Positions 52,785-61,424 of a stretch of 64,000 nucleotides of DNA are shown in pieces. The notes under the pieces were generated by a model. It worked only from the letters and a program-made list of their open reading frames with translations, had not been told where the DNA came from and did no database searches. Position numbers and translations under genes: made by a program. Positions within the stretch are counted from its first letter, which is position 1, and each line of letters begins with the position of its first letter. Origin of the DNA: Clostridia bacterium (GTDB lineage Bacteria; Bacillota; Clostridia; Oscillospirales; Acutalibacteraceae); NCBI GenBank assembly GCA_017409265.1, contig JAFQSY010000032.1, positions 33,593 to 97,592 on the forward strand. The letters run 5' to 3'.

Positions 52785-53681
52785 ATGATTGACAAAATTA
52801 TCAGCGCGTTTTTCGCAGTTGTCACAGCAATTATGATGCTTTTCTACACACCGACTCCCGTAACACAGGTCAATCCCGAAAAGCTTCCCGAAGCAAAGCT
52901 TTCGCAGGATATAACCGTTATGAGCTTTAATGTCTACATCAAGGGAACAGGCGAAAAATCCCCCGAAAACAGAACTCCGCTTGTTGCCGAAACCATCAAA
53001 AAATATTCTCCCGATTCTTTCGGACTTCAGGAAGCTGATGAAGGCTGGATTGAAAGACTGCCCGCACTCATGACAGAATATGCCTATGTCGGCATCGGCA
53101 GAAACTCCGATAATGGTGGCGGAGAAGCAAGCCCTGTTTTTTACAAGAAGGATAAATATGACCTTCTTGATTCGGGTACATTTTGGCTTTCAAAGACTCC
53201 CGAAAAAGCTTCAAAGGGCTGGGATGCGATGTTCAAGAGAATATGCACCTATGCTGTTCTCAAGGATAAGGAAACGGGCTTTACATATGCCCATTTTAAT
53301 GCGCATTTCGACCATCTCGGCGTTATTGCAAGACTTGAATCGGTTGCGGTAATTGCAGAAAAGATTTCAGAAATCGCGCCGAATCTTCCCGTTGTTTTCT
53401 CGGGCGACCTTAACGACTATGAGGGCGGTGATATGTATAACAGAGTTCTTGAGAGCGGGCTTAAAGACACAAGATATCTTGCAAAGACCGCATCAGGCGG
53501 AAACGTTACATATCACGGCTATTCCGAACTTGTTGAAAAAGATGCTCCCATTGATTTTATTTTTGTAAATGCTTTCGCATCAAACGTTGAAAGCCACACA
53601 ATCGTCAGCGAAAAGCTCAACGGAATTTACCCCTCTGACCACCATGCAGTTGTTGCAAAAATGACCATGATTAACGGATAA
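52785..53681 (+). CDS. Endonuclease/exonuclease/phosphatase-fold protein, copy 1 (exported or anchored)
   Basis: The 298-residue protein has an N-terminal hydrophobic segment (about 5-22) without a lipobox, then an EEP domain: ITVMSFNVYI, FGLQEADEGW, HFDHLG, SGDLNDYEGG and SDHHAVVA with metal and catalytic Glu, Asp, Asn and His residues in place. The family includes DNases, phosphoinositide phosphatases and sphingomyelinases; the substrate is open. It is the first of three tandem paralogues. Confidence 0.88.
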   Translation: MIDKIISAFFAVVTAIMMLFYTPTPVTQVNPEKLPEAKLSQDITVMSFNVYIKGTGEKSPENRTPLVAETIKKYSPDSFGLQEADEGWIERLPALMTEYAYVGIGRNSDNGGGEASPVFYKKDKYDLLDSGTFWLSKTPEKASKGWDAMFKRICTYAVLKDKETGFTYAHFNAHFDHLGVIARLESVAVIAEKISEIAPNLPVVFSGDLNDYEGGDMYNRVLESGLKDTRYLAKTASGGNVTYHGYSELVEKDAPIDFIFVNAFASNVESHTIVSEKLNGIYPSDHHAVVAKMTMING

Positions 53682-53693
53682 GGAGAAAAGATT

Positions 53694-54623
53694 ATGTATT
53701 TCAAGTTAATGCAAAAAATAGTTGCTTTCTTTGTTTCGATTATTGCAATGTTCGGCGCACAGACCCCTACAACCGGCATTGACCCCACCCTTCCTCTTAA
53801 GAATGTCAACCCCAATCCCATCGTTGAATCGGCAAAAACACAGGACCTCACAATCATGACATACAACGTCAAAATCAGAGGCGACGGACTTCGCGCAAAT
53901 GAAAAAAGACTTCCGCTGATTGTTGATACAATTGTTGAAAACGCACCCGATTCTTTCGGGCTTCAGGAAGCTGACAAGGACTGGGTTGAAAGCATTGCCG
54001 CAGGTCTTTCTGATTATGCATACATCGCAAAATACAGAGATGACGGCATTTCCGAAGGTGAATCAACCGCAATTTTCTATCTCAAGGATAAGTATGAGCT
54101 TGTAAAATCAGGCTTCTTCTGGCTTTCAGAAACACCTGACGTGCCTTCTCTCGGCTGGGACGCTGCCTGCAACAGAATAACTTCATATGCAATCCTCAAA
54201 GACAAAACCAGCGGCTTTACATATGCTCATTTCAACACTCATCTTGACCATGTGGGTAATATTGCACAGGCAGAATCAATCGCTCTCATTTCAGCAAAAA
54301 TTGCCGAAATCGCACCCGATATCCCCGTTGTTTTAACCGGTGATTTCAACTTCTCCGAAGGCACTTATAATTATAAAACTGTTCTTAAAACAGGACTTAA
54401 AGATACAAAATATCTTGCAAAAGAATATGACGACCACGCAACATACCACGGATATCATGTTGTTATGCCCGACACAAAACCCATCGACTATGTTTTTGTC
54501 AACGGCTATGTTGCATCGGTAAAATCAAGCAAAATCAATTCGGATTTCACTCATCACATCTTTGCATCTGACCATTTCCCCATCACGGTTGAAATGACTC
54601 TCTTTAACGGAGGCACAAAATAA
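53694..54623 (+). CDS. Endonuclease/exonuclease/phosphatase-fold protein, copy 2 (exported or anchored)
   Basis: The 309-residue paralogue of copy 1 has a hydrophobic N-terminus (about 7-22), a short Pro/Asn-rich linker, and the EEP motifs IMTYNVKI, FGLQEADKDW, HLDHVG, TGDFNFSEG and SDHFPITV. Conservation with copy 1 extends along the whole domain, including WLSxTP and GWD. Its stop overlaps the start of copy 3 by one base (TAATG). Confidence 0.88.
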   Translation: MYFKLMQKIVAFFVSIIAMFGAQTPTTGIDPTLPLKNVNPNPIVESAKTQDLTIMTYNVKIRGDGLRANEKRLPLIVDTIVENAPDSFGLQEADKDWVESIAAGLSDYAYIAKYRDDGISEGESTAIFYLKDKYELVKSGFFWLSETPDVPSLGWDAACNRITSYAILKDKTSGFTYAHFNTHLDHVGNIAQAESIALISAKIAEIAPDIPVVLTGDFNFSEGTYNYKTVLKTGLKDTKYLAKEYDDHATYHGYHVVMPDTKPIDYVFVNGYVASVKSSKINSDFTHHIFASDHFPITVEMTLFNGGTK

Positions 54624-55378
54624 TGTACAGAATACTGTCTTTCAACCTGCTCTGTGCAGGCACAGGCTCCAGAACATGGAGAAAGCGTGTTCCGAAAGTT
54701 ATAAAAATCATAAAAGAAGCTAACCCCGATTCTTTCGGAGTGCAGGAAGCTCATTGGGAATGGATGAAAAAGCTTTCGAGATTCCTTCCCGAGTATGATT
54801 ATGTCGGAGTCGGCAGAGATGACGGCAAAAAGAAGGGCGAATTTTCTGCCGTTTTCTATAAAAAAGATAAGTTTACCGCAAGCGACAACGGCAATTTCTG
54901 GATTTCAGAAACACCCGAAAAGCCCTCAAAAGGCTGGGATTCCGCTTGCATAAGAGTTGCAACCTACGTTAAGCTCACAGATAAAGGAAACGGCAAATCC
55001 TATATTCATTTCAACACTCACCTTGACCATGTCGGCAGAACAGCACAGATTAACGGGGCAAAAATGATTCAGGAAAAAGCGGCATCATTCGGCGGAGCGC
55101 CCGTTGTATGCACAGGCGATTTCAACGTTTTCCAGGATTCCGACTGCTATAACACAATGGTCAGTGGCAACATGAAGGATGCAAGAAAGCTTGCACCCGA
55201 CAGCGATGAATGCTACACCTTTCACGGATTCAGACCCAACGAAATTCAGGAAAGAATTGACTTTGTTTTTGTTGATGAAGCAACGGTAAAACCTATTAAT
55301 TTTAAGGTTATAAATAAAAAAGTGGACGGAGATTTTTATTCCGACCACAATGCGGTTTATGCAGATGTAGAGATATAA
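54623..55378 (+). CDS. Endonuclease/exonuclease/phosphatase-fold protein, copy 3 (cytoplasmic)
   Basis: The 251-residue paralogue begins directly with the EEP domain (YRILSFNLLC) and has no signal peptide, so it should stay in the cytoplasm, unlike copies 1 and 2. FGVQEAHWEW, HLDHVGRTAQ, TGDFNVFQD and SDHNAVYAD are intact. It is the last gene of the malQ operon and is followed by a strong terminator. Confidence 0.88.
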   Translation: MYRILSFNLLCAGTGSRTWRKRVPKVIKIIKEANPDSFGVQEAHWEWMKKLSRFLPEYDYVGVGRDDGKKKGEFSAVFYKKDKFTASDNGNFWISETPEKPSKGWDSACIRVATYVKLTDKGNGKSYIHFNTHLDHVGRTAQINGAKMIQEKAASFGGAPVVCTGDFNVFQDSDCYNTMVSGNMKDARKLAPDSDECYTFHGFRPNEIQERIDFVFVDEATVKPINFKVINKKVDGDFYSDHNAVYADVEI

Positions 55379-55381
55379 CAA

Positions 55382-55421
55382 AAACCGTTCAGGTGTAAAA
55401 ACCTGAACGGTTTGTTTTTTT
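55382..55421. terminator. Bidirectional terminator between EEP copy 3 and GH36
   Basis: A 13-bp perfect stem (55382-55394 with 55401-55413) followed by a T run on plus and a shorter T run on minus. Confidence 0.9.
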
Positions 55422-57084
55422 ATCTTACTTCGCCATCTTTGATGATTTTACCCGTCTTGATATTGAAAACAAGCTCTTTCTTGATTCCGTTTTCATCAAT
55501 CTTGATGTCGATAACATCCTTTGTCACATATTCAGCCGAGGTTATTTTTTCATCGGTCTTCTTGAAATACTTCTTGAGAAGTCCCATCTGAACCGCATCA
55601 TAATCCCCTGCGTTATCCGAAACAAAGAGAACATTTCCGCAAAGATTGTTAATTCTTGCAAGAAGCTTTTTCTGCTCCCATGTGAACTTGAGATTGTCAT
55701 TTCTCAAGAAGAAAACGTCGGGATCGTTCATAAACACTCTGCCGTTGAGATGGCGGCGGAATACGGAGTTGTTGATTGCGCTCTGTGCGCTTAACATTTC
55801 GTTGCTGACATGGATATGGTTATAAATCTTGCCTTTATAAGTAAGGTCAACGTCGCAGCTGATTCGGCAGGCATCGCAAACGCCGTATGCAGCACTCATG
55901 GGAATACCGCAACCGAGGAGAAGCTTATCGCCGACACACTCGCGAAGAAGCTGCATTGCTTCGTGCATGATTTCGCCTCTGCTCTTTCCGTTTCTCGGAG
56001 TTACGCATTCGCTGTAAAGGAAGTCAAGTTTAACCATATCATAGCCCCATTCATTGAGAACAACGTCAAAGACCTTCTTGATATAAGCTCTTGCCTCTTC
56101 ATTATAAATATCAAGGGTGTAAGCTCCGCCCCATGCGATACAGCCGAGCTGTGGCTTGCCGTTTTCATCCTTGATAAGCCAATCAGGATGCTCCTTTGCG
56201 ATTCTCGAAATCTTCTGACAGCTGAAGGGGGCAATCCAGATACCTGCAAGATACCCCTTATCGTGAATCTTGTCAGCAATATATTTCATGCCGTTTGGGA
56301 ACTTGTCGCAATAGTCAAGCCAGTCACCGACATAAGGCTCATAGCCGTCATCAATTTGGAAAATCGAGGTTTCGTCCTTTGCGGGATCAAGACCGTCGAG
56401 GTCACGGAGAATAATTTTCTCATCAATCTTCTGGAAATAATTATACCATGAGGTATAGCCGCTCATTGCACCCTTTCTTGTTTCAGGCATTTTAAACATT
56501 CCAAAGTAATTATCAAACACTTCGTCATATGTTCCCTCAAAATAAACAACATCAAAAATCTTGAGGGGCTGAGTAACTTTTTTACCTTTTACATCCTTGC
56601 GGATTGAGAAATAGTTGCTGTTCATTCCAACCTTGAAATATGTATAACCCGTACTTTCGCAAAGTGAGCCCCAGAGCTTCATCTTTTCGCCGTTTCTGAT
56701 GTAGGTGTAGCAATGGCTGTGAAATTCGCCGGGCTTCTCGGAATATTCAACGATTCTGTCATCGCTTGTGATGCTTGCGTAATGTCGTAAATAAGGATGA
56801 ATATGAGAAAGCTTTATTGTGCCCTTTCTGATTTCATCGGCAGTAAATTCTCTCGTGTTGGTCCATGACTGATAGCCGTTTGCAAAGAATTTGTCGCCCA
56901 CCTTGAACTCATAAGGAAATTCAACATAAAAATCAACAAGCTCAAAATCCTTTTTAGGATTAAGGGTGACAGTATATCTTCCGTCGGTTTCAGCGATGTC
57001 GAGCGCATAAAAATCGTTTTCAACCGCATTAGAAGCAACGGTCTTTCCGCCCGATAAATATTTGATTACATATTTCTTGCTCAT
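55420..57084 (-). CDS. Alpha-galactosidase, glycoside hydrolase family 36
   Basis: The 554-residue retaining enzyme releases alpha-linked galactose. GYTSWYNYFQKI near 209-220, IDDGYEPYVGDW near 244-255, the nucleophile segment VKLDFLYSE (Asp354) and the acid/base RISCDVDL (Asp411) fit GH36. It is shorter than typical 700-residue GH36 enzymes, with a reduced N-terminal beta domain. No signal peptide. AGGAGA precedes ATG 57084 by 9 bases. It is a single gene with a TATAAT near 57120-57125 on its strand. Confidence 0.9.
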   Translation of the reverse strand: MSKKYVIKYLSGGKTVASNAVENDFYALDIAETDGRYTVTLNPKKDFELVDFYVEFPYEFKVGDKFFANGYQSWTNTREFTADEIRKGTIKLSHIHPYLRHYASITSDDRIVEYSEKPGEFHSHCYTYIRNGEKMKLWGSLCESTGYTYFKVGMNSNYFSIRKDVKGKKVTQPLKIFDVVYFEGTYDEVFDNYFGMFKMPETRKGAMSGYTSWYNYFQKIDEKIILRDLDGLDPAKDETSIFQIDDGYEPYVGDWLDYCDKFPNGMKYIADKIHDKGYLAGIWIAPFSCQKISRIAKEHPDWLIKDENGKPQLGCIAWGGAYTLDIYNEEARAYIKKVFDVVLNEWGYDMVKLDFLYSECVTPRNGKSRGEIMHEAMQLLRECVGDKLLLGCGIPMSAAYGVCDACRISCDVDLTYKGKIYNHIHVSNEMLSAQSAINNSVFRRHLNGRVFMNDPDVFFLRNDNLKFTWEQKKLLARINNLCGNVLFVSDNAGDYDAVQMGLLKKYFKKTDEKITSAEYVTKDVIDIKIDENGIKKELVFNIKTGKIIKDGEVR

Positions 57085-57197
57085 GCCGCATACTCTCCTA
57101 TTTTATATTTTACGATTGAATTATATCATCACATAGGAATTAATTCAAGATGATTTTGAATTATTTGTCATAATAAGCATTTAAAACCATATACTCA

Positions 57198-57226
57198 TTG
57201 ACACCGACGCACTCATACTATAAAAT
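57198..57226 (+). promoter_or_regulatory. Sigma-A promoter of the Thr-rich lipoprotein gene
   Basis: TTGACA (57198-57203), 17 bases, TAAAAT (57221-57226), 32 bases before the start. Confidence 0.6.
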
Positions 57227-57257
57227 GGATATAAAGAATGTTATGAGGAGCGGTGTT

Positions 57258-58106
57258 ATGAAAAAAATTTTTGCAGCATTAATGGCCCTTGCTTTGCTTG
57301 TTTCCTTCGCATCATGTAAAAACGATAACAGTTCTGACATTACAGAACACACAACAACATATGAAGAAACTGTAAAGAGTGATGATTCAGCTGAAACCTC
57401 CGAAGCCTTGACAGCAAACGGTACATTGCCTGAAGCCACAACAAACGCAGATACATCATCCGCAGAAACAACCTCTGTTTCAACAACCGTTGACCCTTCC
57501 GAATGGACAAAAGAAGAAATCATAGAGTTTTATAAGACAGCAGCGAAAAAGACGCATCCGAAAGCAAAATCAACGCAGGTCATGGTGCTTGAAGAACTTA
57601 TAATCAACGACGGTGACGGTGCTCTCGGATTTTTCATTAAAATTCTCGAGCCTGCGATTGCATCCGTTATTGAAAAGAACGCACTTGATTTCGACGGAAT
57701 AACAGGCGGATTCGATAATCTTACAGTCGATGATGCTCAAAGCATCAATGCATACAAAAGCGGAAATCACACCGTTATTGAAATGACCATGAAGCCCCAG
57801 ACGGACCCGATTCACGCCGACGCACAATCGGGAACAGTCGGTCACGCAATATCTGTTCTCGGCGATATCGGAAAGGTTCTTGCGGAATTTCCGCAGTTTG
57901 ATGTTGACGTTGAAAATGCAGACATAGCAGTACATTACATCAATCCAACCGTAAAGGTTAAAATCAACCAAAACGGCATCATAGAAAAAGGTACATGGAA
58001 ATACACCTGCGACCCCGAGATAAGAAACCTTGATATCAGCGGAATCATGATTAACAAGGCCGATGCCAAAATTAATTATATCATAACTGTCGGCGGCGGA
58101 TTCTGA
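57258..58106 (+). CDS. Putative lipoprotein with Thr/Ser-rich linker
   Basis: The 282-residue protein starts at ATG 57258 (GAGGAG upstream) with a lipobox SFASC, followed by a Thr/Ser/Glu-rich, disordered-looking linker (about 22-85) and one globular domain (about 86-282). The domain has alternating strands such as VVIEMTMKP-like and VDVENADIAVHYI, and ends in ITVGGGF. I do not recognise the family; similar proteins of unknown function occur with other clostridial lipoproteins. It is a single gene with promoter and terminator. Confidence 0.75.
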   Translation: MKKIFAALMALALLVSFASCKNDNSSDITEHTTTYEETVKSDDSAETSEALTANGTLPEATTNADTSSAETTSVSTTVDPSEWTKEEIIEFYKTAAKKTHPKAKSTQVMVLEELIINDGDGALGFFIKILEPAIASVIEKNALDFDGITGGFDNLTVDDAQSINAYKSGNHTVIEMTMKPQTDPIHADAQSGTVGHAISVLGDIGKVLAEFPQFDVDVENADIAVHYINPTVKVKINQNGIIEKGTWKYTCDPEIRNLDISGIMINKADAKINYIITVGGGF

Positions 58107-58115
58107 TTAAATGTT

Positions 58116-58149
58116 AAAGAGCGGTTCACATGAGTGAATCGCTCTTTTA
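58116..58149 (+). terminator. Terminator of the Thr-rich lipoprotein gene
   Basis: A 14-bp stem with one G-T pair (58116-58129 with 58134-58147) followed by TTTT. Confidence 0.8.
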
Positions 58150-58191
58150 TTATTAACGGGCTTTCAAATCCCTTACAGATTGTAAAAAATC

Positions 58192-58219
58192 AAGAACCGT
58201 AACTGACGTTACGGCTCTT
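58192..58219. repeat. Hairpin of unknown role
   Basis: A 7-bp core stem CCGTAAC/GTTACGG with a TGAC loop and outer AAGA/TCTT pairing, between the lipoprotein terminator and the small gene at 58324. No T run follows. Confidence 0.4.
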
Positions 58220-58323
58220 AATTGGTACGAGTGTTCATAACGGATTCAATGAATAAATTGTTAACGGCGGTTAAACACACATTGTTTCATGCTATCATTA
58301 ATAACTGAAAGGAATTGTAAATT

Positions 58324-58455
58324 ATGAAAAACAATATTTTATCTTGCGAATTTAACATTGATACCGCCTGCGTTGAAATTAAACTTACCGACGGCTCAAT
58401 GGTGTCAGTTTACTGTATTGCTGTTGAAAACAAATATGCAAACAATATGTATTAA
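58324..58455 (+). pseudogene. Truncated small protein, DUF6061-like
   Basis: A 43-residue frame with a good RBS (AAAGGA 10 bases before ATG 58324). LSCEFNIDTACVEIKLTDGS and AVENKYANNMY resemble the first half of the DUF6061 family of gut clostridia, whose members are about 80 residues and usually continue with a Tyr/Leu-rich half. Here a TAA comes where that half should begin and no continuation is visible downstream. The family name is from memory and should be checked. It may be a decayed gene or a real short variant. Confidence 0.5.
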
Positions 58456-58535
58456 GTACCGGGTATAAAACGGATGTTATCAATGCTGATATCGGCATCC
58501 TTATTCTGCTGAAAAAGCGAAAGTGCTTTTTTCAT
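58452..58535 (-). CDS. Possible 27-residue peptide after the unknown secreted-protein gene
   Basis: Just downstream of the stop of the 58541 gene, an ATG at 58535 with a TGAGGT site opens a 27-codon frame (MKKALSLFQQNK...) that ends at 58452 and overlaps the end of the truncated DUF6061-like frame by four bases. The RBS and position suggest translation, but the frame is short enough to be chance or a gene remnant. Confidence 0.25.
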   Translation of the reverse strand: MKKALSLFQQNKDADISIDNIRFIPGT

Positions 58536-58540
58536 TTTTA

Positions 58541-59920
58541 TTACCTCAGGTTATCAAAACTTGCACGCATTTCGTCAACCGTACCGGTTGCGATATAGTA
58601 ATTATATTCGCTCGGAACGAAGCTTCTGAAAGTGTTATGCTTAACAGCAGCAATATATGATGTTTGCGGTGCTACGGACGGGTCTTTATCTGTGGTGGTT
58701 TCCCTGGCAAGGACACCGGCAAGGAAATTTCCGTGGTGAGGCGTATAAATACCGATTCCGAAGCTGTCGTCAAACTCGCCGATAAATGCCGACCAGTTTT
58801 CCGTTGCCTGGAAATTGGGGTAACCTGCATCGGGCCAGAAAATGAGTTCGTTCTGATATGAGTAATTTTTATCTCCCGTCCAGGGTGCATCGCCGCCATA
58901 ATAAACGAATCTGTTGAAAGGCTCTATGCAGTAAAATGCGGGAAGCTCCTGAGTTGTGTAATATTCGGGATAACCCGAAAAATCAACAAATCTGCAGGCC
59001 ATCTCAACGGCACCGTCGCAGATGCTGTAGGTTGCCTCCATATACGAAGGGCTCATGTCCGTCGCAGGCTTTGCCCAGTCAAGGGGTCTGCACTTAATAT
59101 AGATATAGTCATCGCCCACAACAAGGTCAACTATTTTGCTGCTCTCATTATACTGATTGCCGCCCTGCACGGGGTTATAATTCCACTTGTGTTCGCCGTA
59201 CATGGCACTCTGATAAGCATCGCAATCAAAGGTGCCGTAGTAGGATTGCTGAACAAGTCTGCCCGTATCGTGACGGTTGATGAGATTAACGTTATTGTTG
59301 ACGGATTTTACACCGTATCTCTCCGAAGCATCCGAATCAACCTTGGTCAAGCCGTCAACCATAACCGCCTGCACGTCTGAATCTAGGTCTTCAAGGTAAT
59401 CCAGCGCGCCGCCCCAGAGAAGATTGACACCGATTTTATATTCGCTGTTCTGAAGATAAACGTTTTTATCGGGCACTTCACGGTTGAACACGTCAACGCC
59501 GACAAACTCAAACACCGCCGCATCCTTGTCGAGAGGCTCAAGCGTTATTTTGCAAAGAGTGTTTGATTTGGTCTTATCAAGCACACCGTCAATAAAGCTG
59601 TAAAAAGGCTTTGTGCCGTCCGAAGGTTCAAGGAAGAATTCCTCGGAATACTGTTCACCTTTGAGCTTATATGTAATTACGCCTTTCATATATGCGTCGG
59701 ATTTATAGCTGATGCCGTAATAATTGAACCAGCCGCAATCGGCATCGCCGAAATCAAACTCCGCTTTTTCCGATATAATACCGTTTTCAATTCCGCTCAC
59801 GGACACAGCCGCAATTGACTCAATTGCAAAATCCGTATCTGCTTTTGACGGCAGAAAACTGAAAAGATATGAAGGGAAAAGGAAAACAAACGAAAGAATA
59901 AAGGAAAGAATTTTTTTCAA
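58541..59920 (-). CDS. Secreted protein of unknown function
   Basis: The 459-residue protein starts at TTG 59920 (AAAGGGTG 6 bases upstream; GTG 59929 is in frame but overlaps it) with a signal peptide ILSFILSFVFLFPSYLFSFLP. The mature part is rich in Tyr, Asp and aromatic residues, with segments VNLLWGGALDYL, NLINRHDTGRLVQQSYYG and IYIKCRPLDWAKP that look like a beta-sandwich carbohydrate-active fold. I do not recognise a catalytic family. It lies among glycan genes, so a polysaccharide-related role is a reasonable guess. Confidence 0.78.
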   Translation of the reverse strand: MKKILSFILSFVFLFPSYLFSFLPSKADTDFAIESIAAVSVSGIENGIISEKAEFDFGDADCGWFNYYGISYKSDAYMKGVITYKLKGEQYSEEFFLEPSDGTKPFYSFIDGVLDKTKSNTLCKITLEPLDKDAAVFEFVGVDVFNREVPDKNVYLQNSEYKIGVNLLWGGALDYLEDLDSDVQAVMVDGLTKVDSDASERYGVKSVNNNVNLINRHDTGRLVQQSYYGTFDCDAYQSAMYGEHKWNYNPVQGGNQYNESSKIVDLVVGDDYIYIKCRPLDWAKPATDMSPSYMEATYSICDGAVEMACRFVDFSGYPEYYTTQELPAFYCIEPFNRFVYYGGDAPWTGDKNYSYQNELIFWPDAGYPNFQATENWSAFIGEFDDSFGIGIYTPHHGNFLAGVLARETTTDKDPSVAPQTSYIAAVKHNTFRSFVPSEYNYYIATGTVDEMRASFDNLR

Positions 59921-60106
59921 AGCAATCACCCTTTTATGAAAATTTTAAATCTTTGCAAGCTCATAATTCGATAAGCTGCGGTTATTTTTTGACCGATTTT
60001 ATAACAATACCTTACGATTGAATTACATATTTATCATCCCATCAGTATTAATGCATGAACAATCGCCCGTATTCTGTTATAGTATTTCTTCGGTGCCGGG
60101 TGTCAA

Positions 60107-61153
60107 TTAATCCGGATATATAACCTGCGAGCCCTGCCAGGAAAGATAGTTTTTCTCTACACCGATTTCTTCAATCCATGCACGAACTTCAGGTGTCAAA
60201 AGCACAAGAGATTCATGTGAGTTGTTCCACACCCATGAAGGCGTAGGCCACAGGCAGATTTCGGGGTCAACAGCTTCATAGAATTCTTTCGTTACACCGG
60301 CCTGCCCGTGGTGTGACATTTTGCATATATCGCAATCCAGAAGCTCCTTATATTCGGGGTTTGCAAGCACCTTGTTGCCTGAGCTTACACCGGCATCACC
60401 CGTAAACAATACGCTTTTTCCGCCCAAATCCATACGGAATATCAAAGAGGAATCATTAACGTTTGTGAAAGCAGGGTCAAAGGTGAAAAGCGTGGTTATT
60501 TTTGCAGCACCGATATTGAAAACATCGCCGTCATTGATAATCTGAACTTTTTCGGGGAAAGCCTTACTTATTCTGTCAAACTTGCCCACCATTTCTGCAC
60601 CTTCCGTTGAGTTAATGGAAGCGTAAAAGTCATATGGAGCGTATTTAAGAATAACCTTGTCAAATTTCACCTGATTTGTGCGGTTTTCAGCCACTTCGTT
60701 GAAAACCTGAACATGGTCAGTGTGGGGATGAGTCAGAAACCAAACGTCAATTTTCGGCACAATCTGCCCCGTGACAGCCCTGAGGTACTGAATGAAGTAA
60801 TCGGTTTCAAATTTATAACCGCCGTCAATTGCAATAACCTTGCCGTCCTCGGTTGTGATAATAAAGCTGTCGCCAATAGCGTCTTCAACCGATTTGAGCA
60901 TATGAATTGCATTTTTGTCCATAGTGTTGGGAACGCCCTCTTTTTTAACCACGAAATAGTACTTCACACTTCCGAAAAACGCCCTGATTTTTGCAAACAG
61001 TTTGTCGAAGAAAGTGATGAATGCATTGTCGCCGTTTTCTTCCTCTGCAGCAGATACAACTGTCTGCTCAGGCTCAGTCTGAACGGCAAATGCAGGTGCA
61101 GCACACGCAAACATCATAACCATTACAAGAATAATTGAAATTAATCTTTTCAT
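60107..61153 (-). CDS. Secreted metallo-beta-lactamase-fold hydrolase (ComEC C-terminal-like)
   Basis: The 348-residue protein has a signal peptide (MKRLISIILVMVMMFACAAPAFA) and a metallo-beta-lactamase domain with THPHTDHVQ (His142-xHxDH), LFTGDAG and MSHHGQAG, a pattern close to the hydrolase domain of ComEC. It may act on nucleic acid, a phosphodiester or a lactone outside the membrane. The gene is preceded by a 20-bp site shared with the SGNH hydrolase gene (61258-61277), pointing to control by the neighbouring AraC regulator. Confidence 0.87.
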   Translation of the reverse strand: MKRLISIILVMVMMFACAAPAFAVQTEPEQTVVSAAEEENGDNAFITFFDKLFAKIRAFFGSVKYYFVVKKEGVPNTMDKNAIHMLKSVEDAIGDSFIITTEDGKVIAIDGGYKFETDYFIQYLRAVTGQIVPKIDVWFLTHPHTDHVQVFNEVAENRTNQVKFDKVILKYAPYDFYASINSTEGAEMVGKFDRISKAFPEKVQIINDGDVFNIGAAKITTLFTFDPAFTNVNDSSLIFRMDLGGKSVLFTGDAGVSSGNKVLANPEYKELLDCDICKMSHHGQAGVTKEFYEAVDPEICLWPTPSWVWNNSHESLVLLTPEVRAWIEEIGVEKNYLSWQGSQVIYPD

Positions 61154-61424
61154 ATTAACCTCCGTTATATATTTGTTGGGTTAATTAGTGTGTTTTCACC
61201 AATAGGCACCTTAATTTTATCATTATGGTACAGAGAAGTAAATGACACATTTTAGTTGAAAAAGTGTCCTTATTCGCTGAATTGAATTATACCGCAATTA
61301 CAATAAAAACCTACTGTTAAATTCATAATCAAAGTATAAAGTAGAGAATGCTCAACGATTCACGGCTTTACCTGTTATAATATTTACTTTGCACAATATT
61401 CTTCTTTATCACACCCGCAATTTC
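61154..61424. other. Regulatory interval between araC-type gene and the MBL gene
   Basis: No gene is visible. On the minus strand it holds the shared site at 61258-61277 and, about 34 bases further, an extended -10 box TGATAAAAT (near 61217-61225) with a weak -35 (TTTACT), the arrangement expected for an activator-dependent promoter. Confidence 0.5.
61258..61277 (-). promoter_or_regulatory. Shared AraC-type operator, copy upstream of the MBL gene
   Basis: The minus strand reads GCGAATAAGGACACTTTTTC, 19 of 20 identical to 62429-62448. It lies about 105 bases before the MBL gene start and is followed at 21-base distance by a weaker GACxxTTT-like unit. Confidence 0.65.

Noticed and set aside
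57110-60025. 14-base word TTACGATTGAATTA upstream of GH36 and of the 58541 gene
   Set aside because: AT-rich 14-base repeats are expected by chance in 64 kb, and the distances to the two start codons differ (26 and 92 bases).
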